In this document: piece after piece, positions 1 through 7,000 of the stretch
How the letters are laid out: each line of letters opens with the position of its first letter
Position numbering within the stretch: position 1 is the first letter of the stretch
Source of the DNA: an uncultured Acetobacter sp.
Lineage (GTDB): Bacteria; Pseudomonadota; Alphaproteobacteria; Acetobacterales; Acetobacteraceae
Length of the DNA stretch: 8,958 nucleotides
Direction of reading: 5' to 3'
Assembly: GCF_937875265.1 (NCBI RefSeq)
Contig: NZ_CALLXM010000317.1
Span: 1 to 8,958, forward strand
Position numbers and translations under genes: made by a program
Notes under the pieces: generated by a model
Told to the model about the DNA's origin: nothing
The model's input: the letters and a program-made list of their open reading frames with translations, nothing else
Databases searched by the model: none

Positions 1-685
1 CAAAAACCTCCACATCAATCAGCACCCCGCTTTCTGTTTCCAGAATAACAAGCTGCGGGTCCTGCAATGCGGTATCCGCTTTAGAGGTAGGGCGAGGGTA
101 GAGAACCCGTGCTGCGGTAAAGCTTTCCCCCAAGAGCCAGTGAAACGTGTTGAGATCATGAATGAGCGTTTCACTGATCAGCATTTCGCGCGTGTAATGC
201 GGCCCGGATGTCGGGTTGCGATGGGCCGCATGGGCTAACAGAATTTTACCAACTGTCTTTTTGGAAACAAGAGATTTCAGTTCCTGATAGCCCTCATCAT
301 AAGGGCGCATGAACCCGACCTGCACTAACTTCTTTCCGGCGGCCTGCTCTGCTTCCAGAATGCGCTCACATCCCTTTGCCGTTGTGGCGAGTGGCTTTTC
401 GCAGAACACATATTTGCCAGCCTGAATGGCTTTAAGGACAAGATCCTCATGCGTCTGACTGGCGGAGGAAATGACAACAGCATCTACTTGAGTGCTTGCA
501 ATCAGGTCCTCAGGTGTGGCGGTTATCAGAGCATCAGGCGCGAACTGACCCGCAACTTTTTCAGCGCGAGACCGGGTGCGATTGTAAAGGGCTGAAACAG
601 TTGCGCCAGAAATGATGTTTGCGCATCGTCTGACATGGTCAGCACCGAGGTCCCCCGTGCCGATAAACCCAAGACGAACGGTCAT
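1..685 (-). CDS. iolG: IolG-like inositol 2-dehydrogenase (Gfo/Idh/MocA family), C-terminus cut by window edge
   Basis: This is probably a cytoplasmic NAD(P)-dependent dehydrogenase oxidising myo-inositol or a related cyclitol or sugar to its keto form. Only the first 228 residues are visible; the rest lies beyond base 1. The Rossmann motif GFIGTGDLG is at residues 6-14, CEKPLA with catalytic Lys97 at 95-100, GFMRPYDEGY at 124-133, AHRNPT at 154-159, and a helix with His176 at 172-187. From memory the alignment with Bacillus subtilis IolG is collinear without gaps and about 45% identical. Two differences stand out: the catalytic Asp172 position is Glu here, and the NAD-ribose-binding Asp35 is Asn followed by Arg36, which suggests NADP(H) use. 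The ATG follows AAAGGA at a 6-nt spacing. It lies 3 bp after the porter stop codon, so translation is probably coupled. The family is certain; the exact substrate is not. Confidence 0.85.
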   Translation of the reverse strand, partial: MTVRLGFIGTGDLGADHVRRCANIISGATVSALYNRTRSRAEKVAGQFAPDALITATPEDLIASTQVDAVVISSASQTHEDLVLKAIQAGKYVFCEKPLATTAKGCERILEAEQAAGKKLVQVGFMRPYDEGYQELKSLVSKKTVGKILLAHAAHRNPTSGPHYTREMLISETLIHDLNTFHWLLGESFTAARVLYPRPTSKADTALQDPQLVILETESGVLIDVEVF

Positions 686-688
686 GAC

Positions 689-2167
689 TTATCCTTTCTG
701 CGGGGTGGAAGGAACCGTCTGGCCGGTGCCAGATGATTTGGAGGGAGAAAGAGGCAGGCCGATCTCGCGCAGCGGGAGGTTTGCTTTGACGCGCTGCTCA
801 ATTTCTTCCAGTGAGCAGCCTTTGGTTTCAGGCACCAGAAAATAAGCGATCAGGAAGAACACTGCGTTAAAGCCAGAGAGCAGCCAGAAAATCCCGTAAT
901 CACCAATCACGCTCATAACTGATAAAAAGACGTTGCTGATCAGCCAGTTTGTAATCCAGTTGGCAAAGGTTGAGCAGGCAATGGCCAGACTCCGGCCCTG
1001 AAGAGGCTGGATTTCCGTGCACATGGTCCAGGGAATGGGGCCTTCGCCGGTCGCAAATCCCAGAGTGAAGACAACCAGCAGAGTGATAATGGCCACTCCG
1101 GCAAAGCTGCCTCCAGCATGGGAGAAGAGCAGGAGGCCGAAAAGTGCGAGGCTGATGGTGGCTATAATGGTACTGAGGAGCAACAGCGGGCGGCGGCCCC
1201 ATCGGTCAATTAGCAGGATAGCAGCACCGGTCGCGACCATATTGGCCAGACCAAGCAGTGTGGTACACCATACGGCGGCCTGTGCAGAAAAATGCAGATT
1301 TTCCAGAATGTGCGGGGCGTAGTACAGCAGAATATTAATGCCTGCCAGCTGCTGGAACATCTGGAGCAGAATGCCCAGCGTGAAGGTTTTTCTGAACCCT
1401 GGAGAGGATTTTAACAAAGCAAGCCCACTGCCGCTGGTTTTTTTAAGATTCTGCTCAATCCGGTTCAGTTCTTCCGTTGCGCGCTGTTTTGACCCCCGCA
1501 CTTTTTGCAAAACACCATGTGCTTCATGCTTGCGGCCCTGCATGGCAAGCCAGCGGGGGGAATAAGGGACCTGTGTTGTGGCAAGAATGAAAATGATGGT
1601 GGGGACAGCCAGAATGCCCAGCATCCACCGCCAGTGGCCGCCATAAGAGAGCAGGCTGTCAGATAAAAGTGCCAGCAGCATGCCGCCGGTAATAACCAGC
1701 TGGTAGATGGAAATCATCTTCCCGCGTCGGCTCTTTTCCGTAATTTCAGCGATGTAAAGCGGGGCGGAGAAAGAGGCAAACCCCACGCCAATGCCCAGGA
1801 AGACACGCCCGGCAATCATAACCGGAATAGAGGGAGCCAGTGAGCAGAGCGCCGTGCCAATCAGGAAGAGCAAGCCTGCGTAAAACATTGCTCCGCGTCG
1901 GCCGCGATGTTTTGAAACGGGGATGGCAAGCAGGGACCCGCCAGCGGCACCCAGCATCAGGGAGGAGACAATCCATTCCTGAGCGCGATCCGCTGCGTGG
2001 AGTTCGGCTCCCATAAATTTCAGGGCTCCGGCAATGACGCCTGTATCCAGCCCAAACATAAGCCCGGCAAGGCCAGCAGCTCCCGCAAAAAGAAAGGCGT
2101 TTTGCCGCCCCTGACGCAAGCTTTCCGGGTCCGGCTGGCAGGACGGGTCTGGAGGTGCGGTTGTCAC
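689..2167 (-). CDS. GalP/AraE-like MFS sugar porter (sugar:H+ symporter)
   Basis: This is an inner-membrane proton-coupled sugar or cyclitol importer with 12 predicted helices, 492 residues from the chosen GTG start. Sugar-porter signatures appear in order (GTG numbering): FGLDTGVIAGAL with Asp41 in helix 1, GRR near 89-91, the second signature around 124-149 with APLYIAE and RRG, YQL with Gln156, a cytoplasmic SPRWL near 203-207, QQLAGINILLYYAP with Gln272, Gln273 and Asn278 (the helix-7 sugar-binding residues), DRWGRRP near 321-327, GPIPW with Trp380, and VPETKG before the C-terminal tail. The tail contains LREIG, as in E. coli GalP. The start is GTG at 2167 because AGAAAGGG lies 8 nt upstream. 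An in-frame TTG at 2194 would add nine residues but has no visible ribosome-binding site. The dehydrogenase follows after 3 bp, which points to uptake of that enzyme's substrate. IolT-like inositol transporters belong to the same family. Confidence 0.9.
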   Translation of the reverse strand: MTTAPPDPSCQPDPESLRQGRQNAFLFAGAAGLAGLMFGLDTGVIAGALKFMGAELHAADRAQEWIVSSLMLGAAGGSLLAIPVSKHRGRRGAMFYAGLLFLIGTALCSLAPSIPVMIAGRVFLGIGVGFASFSAPLYIAEITEKSRRGKMISIYQLVITGGMLLALLSDSLLSYGGHWRWMLGILAVPTIIFILATTQVPYSPRWLAMQGRKHEAHGVLQKVRGSKQRATEELNRIEQNLKKTSGSGLALLKSSPGFRKTFTLGILLQMFQQLAGINILLYYAPHILENLHFSAQAAVWCTTLLGLANMVATGAAILLIDRWGRRPLLLLSTIIATISLALFGLLLFSHAGGSFAGVAIITLLVVFTLGFATGEGPIPWTMCTEIQPLQGRSLAIACSTFANWITNWLISNVFLSVMSVIGDYGIFWLLSGFNAVFFLIAYFLVPETKGCSLEEIEQRVKANLPLREIGLPLSPSKSSGTGQTVPSTPQKG

Positions 2168-2175
2168 GTATAACG

Positions 2176-2183
2176 CCCTTTCT
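2176..2183 (-). promoter_or_regulatory. Ribosome binding site deciding the GTG start of the sugar porter
   Basis: On the minus strand AGAAAGGG lies 8 nt before the GTG at 2167. The upstream in-frame TTG at 2194 lacks a purine-rich element at a suitable distance, so this site favours the shorter 492-residue protein. Confidence 0.6.
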
Positions 2184-2238
2184 GGTTGTTGCAATTACAA
2201 CGAGGAACGGTTTGTTACAGTGTGAGTTCCGATAACAA

Positions 2239-2261
2239 GGGAATGCTGTTGGGATATTCCC
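2239..2261. repeat. Inverted repeat GGGAAT-N11-ATTCCC upstream of the sugar porter
   Basis: Perfect 6-bp arms (2239-2244 and 2256-2261) flank an 11-nt spacer, 72-94 bp upstream of the porter GTG. The arrangement would suit an operator for a local repressor, but no promoter elements could be placed confidently and no regulator gene is adjacent. It could also be chance. Confidence 0.3.
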
Positions 2262-2273
2262 GAAAAGGTTATA

Positions 2274-2303
2274 AAAAACCCCCGCCGGATGACGAGGGTT
2301 TTT
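2274..2303 (-). terminator. Intrinsic terminator downstream of the sulfide:quinone oxidoreductase
   Basis: An 8-bp perfect stem (AAAAACCC paired with GGGTTTTT) encloses a 14-nt G+C-rich loop. On the minus strand it lies just after the oxidoreductase stop codon at 2326 and ends in a T tract, the classic rho-independent layout. The A/T symmetry gives U runs in both directions. It separates the oxidoreductase transcript from the porter-dehydrogenase unit. Confidence 0.8.
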
Positions 2304-2322
2304 AAAAATCAGAATTTATTAA

Positions 2323-2339
2323 GGATCAAGGTTTGATCC
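2323..2339 (-). repeat. 17-bp palindrome spanning the oxidoreductase stop codon
   Basis: GGATCAA (2323-2329) and TTGATCC (2333-2339) form perfect 7-bp arms around a 3-nt centre. The TGA stop codon (2326-2328) lies inside the left arm. In the transcript it would fold into a short hairpin about 20 nt upstream of the terminator stem. Confidence 0.5.
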
Positions 2340-3585
2340 ACTCCGGGTGGTGCGGCACCGTGATATCACGCCCTTTAAGCATCATGTCCCAATACACCCG
2401 CGGGAAGACGGTGGTTTTCAGGAACCATGCAAACCGGCTCGGCTTGCGCTGGTCATAGGGAAAGCTGGGGGCGGGTTTGCCGCCATACAGGAATTCCGCC
2501 AGAACAATTTTGCCGTAGCCGACCGTCAGCGGGCAGGCACCGTAACCATCATAAACGCCGGTCAGCGGTTTGCCATCCAGAGAGGCAAGAAGATTTGCCG
2601 TGATGACCGGGGTCTGGGCGCGGGCTGCGGCCATAGTCTTGGCGTTGGAGGTGCCAATTACATCCCCCAGCCCGAAGATGGCGTCATATTTAGTGTGGCG
2701 CAGAGTGGACGGGTCCACATCCACCCACCCGCCTGCATTAGCCAGCGGGCTTTTTTTGACAAAGTCAGGCGCGCTCTGTGGCGGCGTGACGTGCAGCATG
2801 TCAAAATCTTTGACCACATTTTCAGTTTTGCCGTCCGGGCCAGTCACGGCAAAGGTGGCTTTGCGTTCCGGGCCGTTCACGGCAATCAAAGTGTGCTTGT
2901 ACTGGAGGTTGATGCCGTAATAATCCACAGCCTGCTGAAGGGCAGGGCGATAATACGCCACACCAAACAGGGCATCGCCGGCAAGGCAGAATTCCACATT
3001 CGTGCGGTTCAGCGTGCCTTCTTTGCGCCAGTAGTCAGAAGCCAGGTAGGCAATTTTCTGCGGAGCGCCTGCGCATTTAATGGGCATGGGGGGCTGCGTA
3101 AACAGGGCCGTGCCGCCGGAAAGGGACTGAATGCACGTCCAGGTATATTCCACCGTGTCTTTGGAATAGTTGCTGCACACGCCATTGCGGCCCAGCGTTT
3201 CAGGCAGACCTTCAATCTTGTCCCAGTCCAGCTGGAGGCCGGGGCAGACAACCAGACGGTTGTAAGCCACAGTCCGGCCATCGGTCAGCGTGACAAGGTT
3301 TTCGTCAGGCTGGAAGGAGTCCACGGCTGATCGCAGCCATGTGCAGCCACGGGGGATCAGGCCCCCTTCCTGCTTCAGTGTGCTTTTCAGCGTCATGACC
3401 CCGGCTCCCACCAGCGTCCAGCCGGGCTGGTAGGCATGGGTGGTGGAGGGGTCAATGACAGCAACATCGAGTGTCGGGCGTTCGTGCAGCAGGCGGGCTG
3501 CTACAGCAATACCGGCCGCGCCACCCCCGACGATGACGACTGTAAAGCGGAGGTCCGGGGTTTTACCGGTTTCAGACTGGGCCAT
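2326..3585 (-). CDS. sqr: Type II sulfide:quinone oxidoreductase (FAD-dependent)
   Basis: This is a 419-residue membrane-associated flavoprotein expected to oxidise sulfide to protein-bound or acceptor-bound sulfane sulfur and pass electrons to the quinone pool. The N-terminal FAD-binding motif VIVGGGAAG is at residues 17-25. The two redox cysteines of the family are present: Cys171 in IKCAGAPQKI and Cys351 in GACPLTVGY. GLGDVIGTSNAKT (305-317) is the second flavin-contact region. The C-terminus has FPYDQ and RVYWDMMLKG, as in mitochondrial SQOR, which places it in type II. ATG at 3585 is chosen because AGGGAG precedes it by 8 nt; an in-frame GTG at 3612 would add nine residues but lies inside an inverted repeat. 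No persulfide dioxygenase or rhodanese gene is adjacent. The role may be sulfide detoxification rather than energy gain (inference). Confidence 0.92.
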   Translation of the reverse strand: MAQSETGKTPDLRFTVVIVGGGAAGIAVAARLLHERPTLDVAVIDPSTTHAYQPGWTLVGAGVMTLKSTLKQEGGLIPRGCTWLRSAVDSFQPDENLVTLTDGRTVAYNRLVVCPGLQLDWDKIEGLPETLGRNGVCSNYSKDTVEYTWTCIQSLSGGTALFTQPPMPIKCAGAPQKIAYLASDYWRKEGTLNRTNVEFCLAGDALFGVAYYRPALQQAVDYYGINLQYKHTLIAVNGPERKATFAVTGPDGKTENVVKDFDMLHVTPPQSAPDFVKKSPLANAGGWVDVDPSTLRHTKYDAIFGLGDVIGTSNAKTMAAARAQTPVITANLLASLDGKPLTGVYDGYGACPLTVGYGKIVLAEFLYGGKPAPSFPYDQRKPSRFAWFLKTTVFPRVYWDMMLKGRDITVPHHPEWIKP

Positions 3586-3607
3586 AGAGTGCGCTCCCTG
3601 AGACGTA

Positions 3608-3628
3608 ATCACATCAGATAGATGTGAT
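3608..3628. repeat. Inverted repeat ATCACATC-N5-GATGTGAT upstream of the sulfide oxidoreductase
   Basis: Perfect 8-bp arms (3608-3615 and 3621-3628) surround a 5-nt spacer. The site shares its TGTGA half with the adjacent CRP-like palindrome at 3623-3638, giving three half-sites in tandem. It covers the alternative GTG start at 3612, so it would be transcribed as leader if the promoter lies upstream. Confidence 0.5.
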
Positions 3629-3638
3629 CAGTATCACA
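3623..3638. promoter_or_regulatory. Candidate CRP/FNR-superfamily operator (TGTGA-N6-TCACA)
   Basis: The sequence TGTGATCAGTATCACA is a perfect match to the CRP consensus TGTGA-N6-TCACA, with 6-bp symmetrical arms. It lies 38-53 bp upstream of the oxidoreductase ATG. A CRP/FNR-family regulator is the natural candidate, but none is encoded in the window. Whether it activates or represses cannot be told because the transcription start is unknown. Confidence 0.55.
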
Positions 3639-3643
3639 AACAT

Positions 3644-3672
3644 CAATAATTTAATAAAGTCATTAATTATTG
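3644..3672. repeat. AT-rich inverted repeat CAATAATT-N13-AATTATTG
   Basis: Perfect 8-bp arms (3644-3651 and 3665-3672) lie between the DUF3297 stop codon and the sulfide oxidoreductase, upstream of the CRP-like site. It is too A/T-rich and lacks a T tract needed for a terminator. An operator overlapping the oxidoreductase promoter is the likelier reading, for example for an ArsR-type sulfide sensor (inference only). Confidence 0.4.
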
Positions 3673-3695
3673 GGGAGGCATGTCTATGGCGCAGG

Positions 3696-3935
3696 TTAGT
3701 CTTTAATCCAGGCTTCTACCGGGCCCTGCAGCTTCATGGTTAGCGGGTTGCCATTGCGGTCAACTGTTTTGCCTACAGACACACGCACCCAGCCTTCGCT
3801 GATGCAGTATTCTTCCACGTTGGTCTTCTCCACACCTTTGAAGCGAATACCAATGCCGCGTTCCAGCAGGGCTTCATTGAAAAACGGGCTGGCCGGGTTG
3901 ACGGACAGACGATCGGGGACGGTGGTATCGGTCAT
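3696..3935 (-). CDS. DUF3297 family protein
   Basis: A small protein of 79 residues of unknown function, recognised as DUF3297 by its nearly invariant core. Visible landmarks are PDRLSVNP at residues 7-14, LLERGIGIRFKGVEKTNVEE at 23-42, SEGWVRV near 46-52, GKTVDRNGNPLT at 55-66 and KLQGPVE at 68-74. The full family length appears to be present. It has no signal peptide or membrane segment and should be cytoplasmic. ATG at 3935 is preferred, with AAGGA 11 nt upstream. The in-frame GTG at 3944 is only 2 nt from that element, too close to use it. It sits between the RND pump and the sulfide oxidoreductase, separated from each by over 100 bp, so it is probably its own transcription unit. Confidence 0.88.
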   Translation of the reverse strand: MTDTTVPDRLSVNPASPFFNEALLERGIGIRFKGVEKTNVEEYCISEGWVRVSVGKTVDRNGNPLTMKLQGPVEAWIKD

Positions 3936-4030
3936 GATGAACACGTTCCTTGAAGATAAAGGGTCTCAAACGCCGTTTTCTTAGCGACTTTTGACCGGAA
4001 TGACTATTGCACTCTCAGGCACAGGTTACG

Positions 4031-4060
4031 CGGTATGCGGGGCAGTCTCCCCGCATACTG
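4031..4060 (-). terminator. Stem-loop directly after the RND stop codon (possible terminator or 3'-end stabiliser)
   Basis: A 10-bp perfect stem (GTATGCGGGG with CCCCGCATAC, 4033-4042 and 4049-4058) with a 6-nt loop extends to 12 bp if a G-T pair is allowed. It starts 1 nt after the TGA of the pump gene. No T tract follows on either strand, so it is not a textbook intrinsic terminator; mRNA 3'-end protection or Rho-assisted stopping is possible. Confidence 0.5.
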
Positions 4061-4061
4061 T

Positions 4062-7000
4062 TCAGGGCGTGCGGGAGGCCGTGGCGTCTGAGGCATTGTT
4101 CCGTGTGAAGCGGAGCCTGGCTCCCATGGCAGCCCCCATCCGCTGCACCCAGCTGCCCAGCCGGTGCATAAACAGGTAGATGACCGGGGTGGAATACAGG
4201 GTAAGCAGCTGGCTTGTGGCCAGGCCGCCAATAACCGCAATGCCCAGTGGGCGGCGCAGTTCAGAGCCATATCCATGCCCGAATACCAGCGGAACCGCGC
4301 CAAAGGCTGCGGCCAGTGTGGTCATCAGAATAGGGCGGAAGCGGGTGAGGCACGCCGTGCGGATGGCCTCTTCCGGAGGAAGGTTCTGCTCCCGCTCAAC
4401 ATGCAGCGCGAAGTCGATCATCAGGATGGCGTTTTTCTTCACAATACCAATGAGCAAAATCACGCTGATCATGGCGATGAGGGAAAACGGTTCCTGACAG
4501 ATCCACAGGGTCAGCACTGCGCCGACGGCGGCAGAGGGCAGGGTGGAAAGAATGGTAAGCGGCTGAATATAGCTTTCATACAAAATGCCTAGCGTGACAT
4601 ACATCGTGATAATTGCCGCGATGAACACCAGCAACTCATTGATCAGGTCTTTCTGCATATCCCCTGCCTGTCCGGAAAAATCTCCGCGCAGGCTCAGGGG
4701 GGTGTGCAGGCTGAGCATAGCCCGTTGAATTTCGGTTGTCGCATCAGTCAGAGATTTTCCGGGCGCTAGGTCAAACGCAATGGACCCAGAAATAAAACCA
4801 TTCTGATGGCTGACCTGAAGCGGGGTCGGGGTTGTTTCCAGTTTTGCCACAGTAGGCAGGGGCACCATGGTTTCAGAGGATGAGGAGACGGCGGACCCGT
4901 TGGACGCTCCGGCTCCACCGCCAGCCAGGCGGTTGGCAATGGCATTGCGGAAAGACAGCTGGCTAAGGGATGTTTCTTTGGACGTTACGGCATCAGATGG
5001 TTTGACAACGCGCACCGTGTTGGACGCTGTGGCCCCGGCCGCCGTGCCCCCTGCGGTGGAGACCCAGAGGGTTTTCAGCATATCCGGGTTTTCCCGGAAC
5101 TGCTTTTCCACTTCCATCACTACATAATACGTCGTCAGCGGTGTGGAGATGGCAGAAGCCGTGCGCTGCCCGTAAGCATCATACAACGCATTGCCAATAA
5201 GCTGGGGCGTGACGAGGTAACGTGCTGCTGTATCGCGCTGGATGTGCACATGCATAGCCGTGCCGTTACCGGACAGGTGACTGGTGACGCCAACGATCAC
5301 CTTGCTTTTGCGCAGGACCTCGGTAACGCGCGGAACCCATGTGTAAATGTCTTCCGCGTTATCGCTTTGAAAGACATATTCATAGGTGCCCTCATGCTGC
5401 CGTCCGCCGCCGCCATTAATGTCCCCGGCGTTGGAAATGCTGGCTGTCATGCCAGGGATGTTCTTCACCCGTTCCCGCACGCGGGCTGCAATCTGCTCAG
5501 GTGTGGAGCTGCGGCCTTCCTTGTCAGTCAGCTGGGCAAAGACCTGAGATTCATTGGCGGCGTCTTCCCCGGCAAAGCCAAGAACGTCGCGCACATCATG
5601 GTCCACCATCATTGCCTTGATCACCTCCTTCGTCTTGCCGGACATGGCCGCGAAGGAGCTGGTCTGGTCTGAACTCAGGTAGCTTTCCAGAAGCGAAATA
5701 TCTTCCGCAGGCAGCACCGTTTTGGACATGACAATCAGAATGCCGATGGTGGCAAAAAAGCTGGCGGGCAGAGAGCAGAAAATCAGCCACGGGTGACGCA
5801 GCGCCCAGTCGAGTGAGCGCTCATAGCCGTGCATCAGCCATTCCAGCCCCTTATCCGTGCCATCTGCCAGCAGATGAGCAGCACGGGTCAGCAGGCCCTT
5901 TCTGGGCGGTGGCGTGCTGTCATCCGTCTCATGATGAATTTCCAGCATATAGGCGCACATCATGGGGGTAAGCGAGATGGACAGAAAGAATGAGACAGAG
6001 ACCGCTGTTGTCAGTGTCATGGCAAATTCAAAGAAGATTTTGCCCGGAACGCCGCCCAGCAGCAGGAGGGGCAGAAAAACAGCGATCAGTGAAATGGTGA
6101 TGGAAAGGATGGTAAACGCAATCTCGCGCGAGCCGAGCAGTGTTGCCTCCATACGGTCCATTCCGGCTTCCATGTGGCGGGCAATGTTTTCCACCACCAC
6201 AATGGCATCATCCACCACAAAGCCGGTGGCGATGGTCAGCGCCATGAGTGACAGGGTATCAAGCGAGAAGCCCATAAGGTGCATTACAGCCAGTGACCCG
6301 GCCAGTGAGATCGGCACGGTAATGGCGGGAATGAGGGTGGACCGCCAGCTGCGCAGGAAAGCCAGCACCACCAGCACCACCAGAACAATAGAAATCAGCA
6401 GCGTATATTGTGTGTCTTTTAGCGCGCCCCGGATGGAGACTGAGCGGTCTGACACCAGCTTGAACTCAACGTCTGCCGGAAGGGCATTGCTCAGAATATC
6501 TGCACGGGCGCGAATGGCATCAGTTACTTCAATGACGTTTGCGCCGGGCTGCGGGCGGATGATGGTGATGATGGCTGGCTTGTCATTCAGCCAGGCAGCC
6601 TTGCGCTCATCCTGTGGGCCATCACGCACCAGCGCGACGTCTGTCAGGCGTACAGGGCGGCCATTGCGATACCCGATTACGAGGTCCCGGTATTCGTTTG
6701 CCGTGCGGGCCTGATCATTTGTTTCCAGTGTCAGGCGTTCTCCGCCGGAATCCAGAAAGCCCTTAGGGGTATTGGCGTTGGCGGAGGCAAGAGCAGAGCG
6801 CACATCTTCAAACCCGATGCCGTATTTATACAGCATTGCAGGGTTCATCTCCACGCGCACAGCAGGTTTGGAAGCCCCGACCAGTTCCACCCAGCCAACG
6901 CCTTTTACGCCAGCCAGAAGGGGTTTCATCCGTGTTTCGGCCAGATCTCGTAAGGCTGTGGGGGAGCGTGTGGGGGACGTCATCGTCGCCAGCATGATCG

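Noticed and set aside
2347..3330. 327-codon open frame on the plus strand opposite the sulfide oxidoreductase
   Set aside because: It is fully antisense to a confidently identified gene, shows no recognisable domain, and its length follows from the G+C-rich codon pattern of the real gene.
3644..3672. Terminator for the DUF3297 gene
   Set aside because: The arms are all A/T except one C-G pair, the loop is 13 nt, and no T tract follows, so it would make a poor terminator.
5962..6714. 250-codon open frame on the plus strand inside the RND gene
   Set aside because: Its translation is rich in Ser, Arg, Met and Thr with no motif, and the opposite strand encodes conserved RND helices including the Asp401-Asp402 relay.
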